This document shows positions 1 to 5,359 of a stretch of 5,826 nucleotides of DNA, piece by piece. The stretch is from Bacteroidales bacterium (GTDB lineage Bacteria; Bacteroidota; Bacteroidia; Bacteroidales; UBA932). Location of the stretch: contig JAFYZZ010000019.1 of NCBI GenBank assembly GCA_017548445.1, positions 1 through 5,826 on the forward strand, written 5' to 3'. How positions within the stretch are numbered: position 1 is the first letter of the stretch; every line of letters starts with the position of its first letter. A program made the translations under genes and the position numbers. Under the pieces are notes generated by a model. That model had not been told where the DNA came from. It was given only the letters and a program-made list of their open reading frames with translations, and did no database searches.

Positions 1-551
1 AGGCCGGTCAGGACCTTGCGGTTGTTGATCTTGACGAGCACGCGCACGCCCAGCTTCTCGAAGACGCGGTCCACGATCTGGACCAGCTCCAGCTCGCAGA
101 GCTGGCTGCGGGAGCCGATGGCGTCCACGTCGCACTGGTAGAATTCGCGGTAGCGGCCTTTCTGCGGGCGGTCCGCCCGCCAGACCGGCTGGATCTGGAA
201 GCGCTTGAACGGGAAGGAGAGTTCGTTCTGGTGCTGCACCACGAAGCGGGCGAAAGGCACCGTGAGGTCGTAGCGGAGGCCCTTCTCGCACACCTGCGGG
301 GTCAGCGGCTTCGACATGTCCACGTCGGCGAAAGCGTCGCCGGAATTGAGGATCCGGTAGAGCAGCTTGTCACCCTCTTCGCCATACTTGCCGAGCAGCG
401 TGGAGAGGTTCTCCATCGCCGGCGTCTCGATCTGGGAATAGCCGTAAGTACGGAACACGGAACGGATCGTGTCGAAGATATAATTGCGTCGGGCCGACTC
501 CTGCGGGCCGAAATCGCGGGTCCCCTTGGGTATGGAAGGTTTCTGTGCCAT
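1..551 (-). CDS. hisS: Histidyl-tRNA synthetase, N-terminal part (runs off the left edge)
   Basis: Class II aminoacyl-tRNA synthetase that attaches histidine to tRNA-His in the cytoplasm. Reading leftward from the ATG complementary to 549-551 gives 183 codons before the window ends; the family is usually about 420-460 residues, so well over half is missing. Visible hallmarks are the N-terminal PKGTRDF (residues 8-14), the motif 1 region around residues 41-50 with a conserved Pro at 44, [10 protein letters not shown] (93-102) in the ATP/histidine pocket, and motif 2 spanning about 122-143 (R125, then [12 protein letters not shown]). The [10 protein letters not shown] form resembles eukaryotic-type HisRS, whereas the E. 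coli enzyme has an RPEGT-type sequence there. The start is chosen because family similarity begins within a few residues of it and a -7 element lies about 20 bases upstream. It diverges from sppA, with 59 bp between the two start codons. Identification is secure; only the C-terminal catalytic and anticodon-binding parts cannot be checked. Confidence 0.96.
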   Translation of the reverse strand, partial: MAQKPSIPKGTRDFGPQESARRNYIFDTIRSVFRTYGYSQIETPAMENLSTLLGKYGEEGDKLLYRILNSGDAFADVDMSKPLTPQVCEKGLRYDLTVPFARFVVQHQNELSFPFKRFQIQPVWRADRPQKGRYREFYQCDVDAIGSRSQLCELELVQIVDRVFEKLGVRVLVKINNRKVLTG

Positions 552-557
552 CGCTGT

Positions 558-588
558 TTGAATTATTCTGCAAATTTACCTACTTTTG
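558..588 (+). promoter_or_regulatory. sppA promoter, Bacteroidota type (TTG - 20 bp - TAnnTTTG)
   Basis: TTG at 558-560 (within TTTG), a 20-bp spacer, then TACTTTTG at 581-588, an exact TAnnTTTG match. Transcription would begin near 592-596, giving an sppA leader of about 15-20 bases. The spacer also contains the -7 element of the divergent hisS promoter, so the two core promoters overlap physically. The match is seen directly; activity is inferred. Confidence 0.72.
571..578 (-). promoter_or_regulatory. Probable -7 element of the hisS promoter
   Basis: On the minus strand these bases read TAAATTTG, an exact match to the Bacteroidota -7 consensus TAnnTTTG. It sits about 20 bases upstream of the hisS ATG, leaving a leader of roughly 15 bases. 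No clear TTG is visible at the -33 spacing (around 598-602), so the upstream half is weak. The element lies inside the spacer of the oppositely directed sppA promoter. Confidence 0.55.
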
Positions 589-610
589 TTAAAATATCCT
601 TGAAGTCATT

Positions 611-2374
611 ATGAAAGATTTTATCAAAATGGTCCTGGCAGTGATCTGCGGCGTTTTCATCGCCAGCGTCATCTGCCTCTTCCTTTTCTTCGGTTTCCTC
701 GGATCCCTCGCGGCCACTGACAAGCCTATGATTCCCAAGTCCGGCGTGCTCAAGGTCGACCTCCGCAGTTTCGCCATCGGCGAACAGACCAAGGATGCCT
801 CTCCGCTCGAGAACATGGATCCGGTGTCCCTGTTGACGGGCGGCACCGCTTCCGGCCGCACCCTCGGCATCTGGGATGCCGTGCAGGCCATCAACGCCGC
901 CGCCGAGGACCCCGCCGTCAAGTATATCTATCTCCTCCCCTGCGGCAACCGGTCCGACGTGAGCGCGCTCGAAGAGCTCCGCGCCGCGCTCGAGAATTTC
1001 CGCACCAACAGCGGCAAACCGATCGTCTCCTACCTGGAGAGCTTCACCACCCAGGAATACTATATCGCTTCCGTGGCCGACAAGATCTACCTGTCCTCCA
1101 GCGTCGGCATCGACACCCAGCTCAACGGCATCGGCACGCAGATGCTCTTCTTCGGCGACCTGCTGAAGCAGTTCGGCATCAACGTGCAGCTGATCCGCCA
1201 CGGCAAGTACAAGTCCGCCGGCGAGAGGTACACGCGCGGCAACTCCAGCCCGGAGAACCGCGAGCAGTACCAGCGTCTGGTCGACTCGATCTGGGAGACC
1301 CTGGGCGACAAGATCGCCGAGGCCCGCGGCCTCACCCGCGACCAGCTGGACGACCTCATCGAGGGGCTCAAGCTCCGCGAGCCGGAGGACTGCCTGGAGT
1401 ACGGCCTCGTGGACGAACTCGTCGATCCCGCCACGCTCGAGGACAAGCTGACCGCCGTGGCCGTCGCCGACAAATACAAGGACATCAAATGGATCTCCCT
1501 CTCCGACTATGCGGCCGCCAAGCGGCCGGGTCCGAGCAAGATCCGCCAGAAGATCGCCGTCATCTATGCCGACGGCGAGATCATCGACGGCTCCGCCAAG
1601 GCCAACATCGCCGGAGACCGCTTCTCCACGCTGATCGACAAGGTGCGCGCCGATTCCACGGTCAAGGCCGTGGTGCTCCGCGTCAACTCCCCCGGCGGCA
1701 GCGTGGTCGCCTCCGAAAAGATCAAGCGCGCGCTCGACCGCCTGCAGGAGGACAAGCCGCTCGTCGCCTCCTACGGCTCCGCGGCCGCTTCCGGCGGCTA
1801 CTGGATCACCAACCACTGCGACAAGATCTTCTCCGACGCCACCACCCTCACGGGCTCCATCGGCGTGTTCGGTATGGTGCCTGACGTCTCCAAGGCCGCC
1901 AAGGACTTCGCCCACATCGGCATTGAGACCATCACTTCGCACAAACACGGCGATATGTACACGATGACGCGCCCGCTCGACACCGCCGAATACGGCTATA
2001 TGCTCGCCGGCATCGAGTCCGTCTATGACCGCTTCACCACCATCGTGTCCGAAGGCCGCGGTATCCCCAAGGAGACCGTCGATGCCATCGGCCAGGGTCG
2101 CGTGTGGACCGGCGCCGACGGCATCAAGATCAACCTGGTCGATGAGATCGGAACCTTGGAGGACGCCGTCCGCTACGCAGCCGTCGCCGCCGGCGACGGG
2201 GACCTCGAGAGCTGGAACATCAAGGCCTACCCCACTCCGCCGAGCCAGATGGAGCAGTATATGTCGCTGCTGGGCGGCAAGGACGACGAAGAAAGCGTCC
2301 TGGTCTCCACCTTCAGCAAGCTCACCTCGCCGAAGACGTACGCCCGGATGGACAACGACATCCGCATCCGCTAA
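611..2374 (+). CDS. sppA: Signal peptide peptidase SppA, 67K type (protease IV)
   Basis: Membrane-anchored serine protease of peptidase family S49 that digests cleaved signal peptides and other membrane-embedded fragments on the outer face of the cytoplasmic membrane. The 587-residue product has the long, tandem-domain layout of E. coli SppA (about 618 aa), not the short single-domain form. An uncleaved N-terminal membrane segment spans about residues 5-30. The N-terminal S49 domain carries the general-base lysine in GKYKSAGE (K201, equivalent to E. coli K209). The C-terminal domain carries the nucleophile in AAASGGYWI (S394, equivalent to E. coli S409), preceded by VNSPGGS (358-364) and followed by TGSIGVFG (414-421). 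The Ser/Lys dyad is split between domains as the family requires, so the enzyme should be active. The start is the first ATG after a good promoter, and the membrane segment begins almost at once. It is transcribed alone: hisS diverges on the left and a separately promoted tRNA gene follows 77 bases after the stop. Confidence 0.96.
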   Translation: MKDFIKMVLAVICGVFIASVICLFLFFGFLGSLAATDKPMIPKSGVLKVDLRSFAIGEQTKDASPLENMDPVSLLTGGTASGRTLGIWDAVQAINAAAEDPAVKYIYLLPCGNRSDVSALEELRAALENFRTNSGKPIVSYLESFTTQEYYIASVADKIYLSSSVGIDTQLNGIGTQMLFFGDLLKQFGINVQLIRHGKYKSAGERYTRGNSSPENREQYQRLVDSIWETLGDKIAEARGLTRDQLDDLIEGLKLREPEDCLEYGLVDELVDPATLEDKLTAVAVADKYKDIKWISLSDYAAAKRPGPSKIRQKIAVIYADGEIIDGSAKANIAGDRFSTLIDKVRADSTVKAVVLRVNSPGGSVVASEKIKRALDRLQEDKPLVASYGSAAASGGYWITNHCDKIFSDATTLTGSIGVFGMVPDVSKAAKDFAHIGIETITSHKHGDMYTMTRPLDTAEYGYMLAGIESVYDRFTTIVSEGRGIPKETVDAIGQGRVWTGADGIKINLVDEIGTLEDAVRYAAVAAGDGDLESWNIKAYPTPPSQMEQYMSLLGGKDDEESVLVSTFSKLTSPKTYARMDNDIRIR

Positions 2375-2383
2375 ACCGGAAGG

Positions 2384-2400
2384 AAAATTCGCGAATTTTT
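2384..2400 (+). terminator. AT-rich palindrome after sppA, possible weak terminator
   Basis: AAAATTCGCGAATTTT (2384-2399) is a perfect 16-bp palindrome ten bases after the sppA stop, followed by one more T and then an A tract. With a CGCG loop the stem is only six A/T-rich pairs, weak for intrinsic termination. It could instead act as AT-rich upstream DNA for the tRNA promoter that starts at 2409. Function is uncertain. Confidence 0.35.
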
Positions 2401-2408
2401 AAAAAAAT

Positions 2409-2438
2409 TTGGAATCTCAAAAAAATTGCCTACCTTTG
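2409..2438 (+). promoter_or_regulatory. Promoter of the initiator tRNA gene (TTG - 19 bp - TACCTTTG)
   Basis: TTG at 2409-2411 (within TTTG), a 19-bp spacer, then TACCTTTG at 2431-2438, an exact TAnnTTTG match. The mature tRNA starts 14 bases after the -7 element, so the precursor would have a 5' leader of only about 6-10 bases. The surrounding A and T tracts (2396-2427) would favour strong expression. Confidence 0.78.
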
Positions 2439-2451
2439 CAGTCCCAAACAT

Positions 2452-2524
2452 CGCGGGGTAGAGCAGTTGGTAGCTCGTCGGGCTCATAACCCGGAGGCCG
2501 GAGGTTCGAGTCCTTCCCCCGCTA
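2452..2524 (+). tRNA. Initiator tRNA-fMet (anticodon CAT)
   Basis: Brings formylmethionine to the start codon. The 73-base body folds as a standard cloverleaf: acceptor CGCGGGG (2452-2458) with CCCCGC (2517-2522), a D arm with GAGC/GCTC, anticodon CAT at 2485-2487, and a T arm with TTCGAGT. Three features mark it as initiator, not elongator. Positions 1 and 72 cannot pair (C1 opposite U72). Three consecutive G-C pairs (GGG/CCC) close the anticodon loop. The D stem has the A11-U24 pair. The 3' CCA is not encoded: A73 is followed by CTA, so a CCA-adding enzyme must finish it. It is a single-gene unit with its own promoter and terminator. Confidence 0.95.
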
Positions 2525-2530
2525 CTAAAC

Positions 2531-2566
2531 AGAAAGCCAGTCGAATTCGACTGGCTTTCTTGTTTC
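2531..2566 (+). terminator. Rho-independent terminator of the tRNA gene
   Basis: 2531-2560 is a perfect 30-base palindrome: AGAAAGCCAGTCGAA followed by its exact reverse complement. It begins six bases after the tRNA discriminator base and is followed by the T-rich TGTTTCT. The stem can extend through AAAC/GTTT with one bulged base. This is a strong intrinsic terminator. Because it is symmetric it could also stop transcription coming from the right, though it has no comparable T tract on that side. Confidence 0.85.
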
Positions 2567-2642
2567 TCCGCGGGGGAAGGGCTCCGGGCCTCGGAGTCTC
2601 TTTGCCCAACGGCAGCAATCCGCGAACGGTTCCGGCATCCGC

Positions 2643-2734
2643 AGTGCGCCTAGCGGTCCAGAATATTGCAGAGTAGGCGCAAAATAGGCCGTTTTTGCTC
2701 CTACCGGTCCAGCGTTTGGACCACCAGGCGCACT
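2643..2734. repeat. Composite inverted/direct repeat in the gap after the tRNA
   Basis: Bases 2525-2810 hold no gene I can support. After the tRNA terminator the main structure is this nested repeat. Outer arms are AGTGCGCCT (2643-2651) and AGGCGCACT (2726-2734). Next in are GGTCCA (2655-2660) and TGGACC (2717-2722). The core hairpin pairs 2673-2684 with 2693-2704, 12 positions with one mismatch and an 8-base loop. Two 35-base units (2646-2680 and 2697-2731, 25 of 35 positions identical) are also arranged as a direct repeat with 51-bp period. TGGACC at 2717 can pair with either of two GGTCCA copies (2655 or 2706). It could be a dispersed genomic repeat, a small non-autonomous mobile element or a structured RNA; the sequence alone does not decide. 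Bases 2567-2642 and 2735-2759 show little else. Confidence 0.6.
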
Positions 2735-2759
2735 CCATCCCCTTCCGGCGGTGTGCGAT

Positions 2760-2790
2760 TTGGGCATCTCCCGACATATTATTACCTTTA
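2760..2790 (+). promoter_or_regulatory. Promoter of the 2811-4205 gene cluster (TTG - 20 bp - TACCTTTA)
   Basis: TTG at 2760-2762 (within TTTG), a 20-bp spacer, then TACCTTTA at 2783-2790, which matches TAnnTTTG at all but the last base. Transcription would start near 2794-2798. That lies downstream of the first in-frame ATG at 2751, so it supports translation from 2811 instead. Confidence 0.62.
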
Positions 2791-2810
2791 ATGGACAAAT
2801 CGACAAAGCT

Positions 2811-3440
2811 ATGGAAATTGCATTCGGTCCTTTGAAGCGGGAGGAGATCCGTCAGGCGGCAGAGCTCGCGACCCGCGCGTTCGATGATTACGAGTATTTC
2901 ACGAACTGGTTCCCGGAGAAAGAAGAAAGGAACCGGGTGCAGCTGTCCATCATCACGCACGAATACAGGACCACGTTCAACCGGGTGCACCAGCTGGCCG
3001 CCAGGATGGACGGAAAGATCGTCGCCACGGCCCAGCTCAACTCCCCGGATTTCAAGAAACCGTCCGACCTGTCCTACATCCTGCACGGATGGATGCGCGT
3101 GTACAAGGCGGGAGACCGCAAACGCATCGACGACTGGCTGGCAATGGACGCCGCGGCCGGAAAGCCCTGCCACGAGTATCAGAAGACCGGTCCGGGCATC
3201 TGGTATGCGAGTTCCCTGACCGTGGACCCCAGCGTGCAGGGCATCGGCCTGGGGACCCGGTTCATGGAGTACTGGGCAGACTATGTCCGCGAACGCGGAG
3301 GAAAGGAAATTGTGTTCTTCACCAATTCCCGGAAAAATCTGGATTTCTACCTCAAACGCGGCTACGAAGTGTTCGACGAGCGCGAGATTGAGTACGACGG
3401 CCACAGGATGGGCAGCTGGAGCCTGAAGAAAACGCTATAA
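2811..3440 (+). CDS. GNAT-family N-acetyltransferase
   Basis: Predicted soluble acetyl-CoA-dependent acetyltransferase of 209 residues; the acceptor (small molecule or protein amine) is unknown. The acetyl-CoA-binding motif A is clear: SLTVDPSVQGIGLG (residues 135-148), with the QGIGLG pyrophosphate loop at 143-148. The motif B region follows as TNSRKNLDFYLKRGYEV (171-187). The WYASSLTVDP strand before motif A resembles the WYL..L.VDP pattern of puromycin-acetyltransferase-like GNATs, but this does not establish a substrate. I chose ATG 2811 over the in-frame ATG at 2751 because a good promoter lies between them and the earlier start adds 20 residues with no GNAT character, encoded partly by promoter DNA. 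It leads a tight cluster: the next start is 10 bases after its stop. Family assignment is firm, specific function unknown. Confidence 0.9.
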   Translation: MEIAFGPLKREEIRQAAELATRAFDDYEYFTNWFPEKEERNRVQLSIITHEYRTTFNRVHQLAARMDGKIVATAQLNSPDFKKPSDLSYILHGWMRVYKAGDRKRIDDWLAMDAAAGKPCHEYQKTGPGIWYASSLTVDPSVQGIGLGTRFMEYWADYVRERGGKEIVFFTNSRKNLDFYLKRGYEVFDEREIEYDGHRMGSWSLKKTL

Positions 3441-3450
3441 AACGATAACC

Positions 3451-3975
3451 ATGAAGAAACTCGTATTGATTATTACCACTTTGTTGCTTTGTTTGGATCT
3501 TCCCGCCCAGATAACCTTCAGCGGGCGTGTGCAGCACGATGACGAAGACCCGTTTGTTGTATGCCTGGTCCGTGCAACTCCCTCCTGGGTTTCGGTCGAC
3601 ATCAGCACCGCTTTTACGGACTCGTTAGGGTACTACAAATTGCAGATTCCGAATACGAACGTGCCTATTACACTTCATTTTGAGGAGCTTTTATACTTCT
3701 CCCGGGACACCACGTTCACTGTCACGCCCAAAACCCAATACACGGTTGACATGACCCTGGAGGCTGCCCCGACGAAGAGTATGGCCGAATTGAGTTCCCT
3801 CCCTGCCACCTGCATCAAATGCGGCTCGGACCAGATTGTGCCGGTCATTTATGGCCAGCCAAGCGAGAGAGGCTGGGAACTGATAAAGAATAAGAAACTC
3901 CTATGGGGTGTCGGTCTGGGAGGCGCCAACTATGGCTGTGTCTCCTGCGGACAATTATATGTCATCAGCCAATGA
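3451..3975 (+). CDS. Exported protein of unknown function with a zinc-ribbon-like C-terminal tail
   Basis: The 174-residue product starts with a classical signal peptide: MKK, a hydrophobic run to about residue 15, and a likely signal peptidase I site after LPA (A19). Cys14 is not in a good lipobox. Residues 21-103 look like a beta-rich domain of the carboxypeptidase-regulatory / transthyretin-like type common in Bacteroidota surface proteins (FSGRVQ, then TDSLGYYKLQIP at 56-67). The tail carries two CxxC knuckles, CIKC (121-124) and CVSC (163-166), with CGS, YGQPS and a Gly-rich stretch between them. This layout recalls small zinc-ribbon proteins that are normally cytoplasmic, so finding it behind a signal peptide is odd. 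The four cysteines could bind zinc or form disulfides in the periplasm. By my count, sampled 60-base rows of this gene are 45-58% GC, against about 65% in a row of its GNAT neighbour, suggesting a different history. It is 10 bases after the GNAT stop and overlaps the next gene by 4 bases. The role is not recognised. Confidence 0.82.
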   Translation: MKKLVLIITTLLLCLDLPAQITFSGRVQHDDEDPFVVCLVRATPSWVSVDISTAFTDSLGYYKLQIPNTNVPITLHFEELLYFSRDTTFTVTPKTQYTVDMTLEAAPTKSMAELSSLPATCIKCGSDQIVPVIYGQPSERGWELIKNKKLLWGVGLGGANYGCVSCGQLYVISQ

Positions 3976-4205
3976 AACGTTTCATCCCCATTGATATCGT
4001 CGACGTCCTGGTGGAGAAGCCCTACCTGCTCGTCGATGTGCTGCCGAAGCAGGTGCCTGCCGATTCTCCGGGCCGGTATTTCACAGTCGCCAAGTATTTC
4101 AGCGCCACGATGGACACGCTCTGTCCGAAGTTCGCCGAGTTGCTGATCCGGCTGAACTGCTACGAGGAACTGCTTTTCATCCTGGTCCGCTCCGCCTGCG
4201 TCTGA
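3972..4205 (+). CDS. Small conserved-looking protein of unknown function (77 aa)
   Basis: The 77-residue product starts at ATG 3972, whose ATGA overlaps the stop of the upstream gene, the usual arrangement for translational coupling. A longer in-frame reading back to 3903 would run through the 3' end of the exported-protein gene and is not needed. It begins MKRFIPIDIVDVLVEKPYLL, followed by VDVLPKQVP and, near the end, FAELLIRLNCYEELLFILV. It has no signal peptide or convincing membrane span and looks like a compact alpha/beta protein. The opening PIDIVDVLVEKPYLLVD...LPKQVP pattern reminds me of small uncharacterised proteins in Bacteroidota and Firmicutes, but I cannot name a family or activity. 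Its host gene is exported while it appears cytoplasmic, so a direct physical partnership is not obvious. Confidence 0.75.
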   Translation: MKRFIPIDIVDVLVEKPYLLVDVLPKQVPADSPGRYFTVAKYFSATMDTLCPKFAELLIRLNCYEELLFILVRSACV

Positions 4206-4234
4206 TAAATCTAGGCATTTCGACGGGAAATACC

Positions 4235-4242
4235 TATCTTTA
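4235..4242 (+). promoter_or_regulatory. Possible weak -7 element before the second acetyltransferase
   Basis: TATCTTTA matches TAnnTTTG except for the last base and lies 27 bases upstream of the ATG at 4270. No TTG is present at the expected -33 spacing. The gap 4206-4269 has no terminator-like hairpin either, so this cluster may be transcribed by read-through from 2811-4205, with this element as a minor internal start. Confidence 0.35.
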
Positions 4243-4269
4243 TACCGCTAAACCCTCAACTGGAACGGT

Positions 4270-4776
4270 ATGGGCATCGGGATCAGAGAATGGAGAATCG
4301 AAGACAAGGCCGCGCTTGCGCAGGGCCTGAATAACCGGAACGTCCTGGACAACCTCCGGGACGGGATCCCCTATCCCTACACGGAGCAGGACGCCGAAGA
4401 CTTCATCCGGGCCATGCTGTCCGCCGACAAGGATTCGATGTTCGCCTTCGCCATCACCCTGGACGGTGAGGCCATCGGAAGCATCAGCGTGTCGCGCTGC
4501 GGAAACATCCACTACAGGACCGCCGAACTGGGCTATTACATCGGCGAGCCGTACTGGGGCCGCGGCTACACGACGGAAGCCGTCAAGCTGGTGTGCGACT
4601 ATGTGTTCGGGCATTCGGACATCCTCCGCATCTTTGCGGAACCGTTCTCCTTCAACGTCGCCTCCTGCCGCGTGCTGGAGAAAGCCGGATTCACCTGCGA
4701 GGGCACGCTCAGGAGCAACGCCTTCAAGAACGGGCGGTCCGAAGATATGAAGATGTATGCCTTGTTGAAAGATTAA
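4270..4776 (+). CDS. GNAT-family acetyltransferase, RimJ/RimL-like
   Basis: Predicted cytoplasmic acetyl-CoA-dependent acetyltransferase of 168 residues, the usual length for the RimJ/RimL-like subgroup, whose known members acetylate ribosomal protein N-termini, antibiotics, amino acids or nucleotide sugars. It opens with IREWRIEDKAAL and has PYPYTEQDAEDFI (34-46), typical of this subgroup. Motif A reads LGYYIGEPYWGRGYTTEAV (87-105) with the WGRGYT pyrophosphate loop at 96-101. Motif B is N129-V-A-S-C-R-V-L-E-K-A-G-F (129-141), followed by CEGTLR. All canonical positions look intact, so it should be active; the substrate cannot be inferred. It is only distantly related to the GNAT at 2811, which belongs to a different subgroup. 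It is the first gene of a three-gene cluster, 13 bases before the next start. Confidence 0.93.
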   Translation: MGIGIREWRIEDKAALAQGLNNRNVLDNLRDGIPYPYTEQDAEDFIRAMLSADKDSMFAFAITLDGEAIGSISVSRCGNIHYRTAELGYYIGEPYWGRGYTTEAVKLVCDYVFGHSDILRIFAEPFSFNVASCRVLEKAGFTCEGTLRSNAFKNGRSEDMKMYALLKD

Positions 4777-4789
4777 ACCTCTTGCCGCT

Positions 4790-5347
4790 ATGAAATCTTC
4801 CCGTCCCCATGGCATCAAGCATGGGAAATTCCTGATCCTTTTTTTCTGCATCTGTCTGGCCGCAGTCTGGGTCGCGTGGTCCGTGATCAGCTCCCGGTAT
4901 GTCGGCGCCGATCATTTCGGCAAGCAGCATCCGATCCCGGAAGGACTCGAATATCAGCTCCCCCTGAATTCTTCTTTCGAGCAGGAGCCGGTCGACAGCC
5001 TGGACGACAGGACCTATCTGCAGCTCTGGAATGGCTACCAGGGGGGTCTCTACGAATATGACTTCTACTATCCTTACCTGCCCGCCGGCGACATCTTTCT
5101 CCGTTGCTATGAGGTGACGAAGGAGATCCCTCTCTCGGAAGACCGCCTGTCGGAGGCGAGCAAGGTCTCCGTCGATTCGACCTCTTTCTTTACGCAACTG
5201 GTCGACAAGCAGGAGTTCACCATCTATGAAGGTGAATGGGGAGATTACTATGCCGCGCGGATAGAAGTCTGGTTCCGGAATGCCGGGACCGGGGAAGAGC
5301 GGAAACTGCTGGAGAAAGTTTACCGCGTGGAAGGCTGGATGAGATAG
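4790..5347 (+). CDS. Single-pass membrane-anchored protein of unknown function
   Basis: The 185-residue product has a basic N-terminus (KSSRPHGIKHGK), one hydrophobic segment at about residues 13-34, and a soluble domain of about 150 residues predicted to face the periplasm. No lipobox precedes Cys20 or Cys22 and there is no clear cleavage site, so it is probably an uncleaved signal anchor. The outer domain is rich in aromatic and acidic residues (YLQLWNGYQGGLYEYDFYYP at 76-95; YEGEWGDYYAARIEVWF at 146-162) and ends in KLLEKVYRVEGWMR. I recall similar uncharacterised proteins in Bacteroidota but cannot give a named domain or activity. It lies between the RimJ/RimL-like GNAT (13-base gap) and the 119-residue protein at 5360 (12-base gap), so the three are likely co-transcribed. 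Confidence 0.85.
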   Translation: MKSSRPHGIKHGKFLILFFCICLAAVWVAWSVISSRYVGADHFGKQHPIPEGLEYQLPLNSSFEQEPVDSLDDRTYLQLWNGYQGGLYEYDFYYPYLPAGDIFLRCYEVTKEIPLSEDRLSEASKVSVDSTSFFTQLVDKQEFTIYEGEWGDYYAARIEVWFRNAGTGEERKLLEKVYRVEGWMR

Positions 5348-5359
5348 CATATACCCCAA

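Noticed and set aside
231..614. 127-codon plus-strand open frame opposite hisS
   Set aside because: It is antisense to an unmistakable HisS reading frame and runs through the promoter region into the sppA start.
563..1948. 461-codon open frame on the minus strand opposite sppA
   Set aside because: It mirrors the codon pattern of the clear sppA gene; its product is a low-complexity Gly/Val/Ala/Asp-rich sequence with no family motif. Long antisense frames are expected in GC-rich genes.
2467..2676. 69-codon plus-strand open frame beginning inside the tRNA
   Set aside because: It starts within the tRNA body and passes through the terminator palindrome; this is a common false call at tRNA genes.
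2646..2731. CRISPR-like array (two related 35-base units separated by 16 bases)
   Set aside because: There are only two units at 25/35 identity, the spacer is short and itself near-palindromic, and no cas gene is present.
2604..2765. Integron attC-like pair: GCCCAAC (2604-2610) and TTTGGGC (2759-2765)
   Set aside because: The second box lacks the essential first G of GTTRRRY, the span of about 160 bp exceeds typical attC sites, and there is no integron integrase or series of attC sites between the following genes.
2791..2835. 14-codon frame (ATG 2791 to TGA 2835) overlapping the GNAT start
   Set aside because: Its ATG directly follows the -7 element and probably lies upstream of the transcription start, so a leader peptide is unlikely.
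2484..3404. 306-codon minus-strand open frame
   Set aside because: It runs through the tRNA, the terminator, the repeat and the opposite strand of the GNAT gene, so it cannot be a real gene alongside them.
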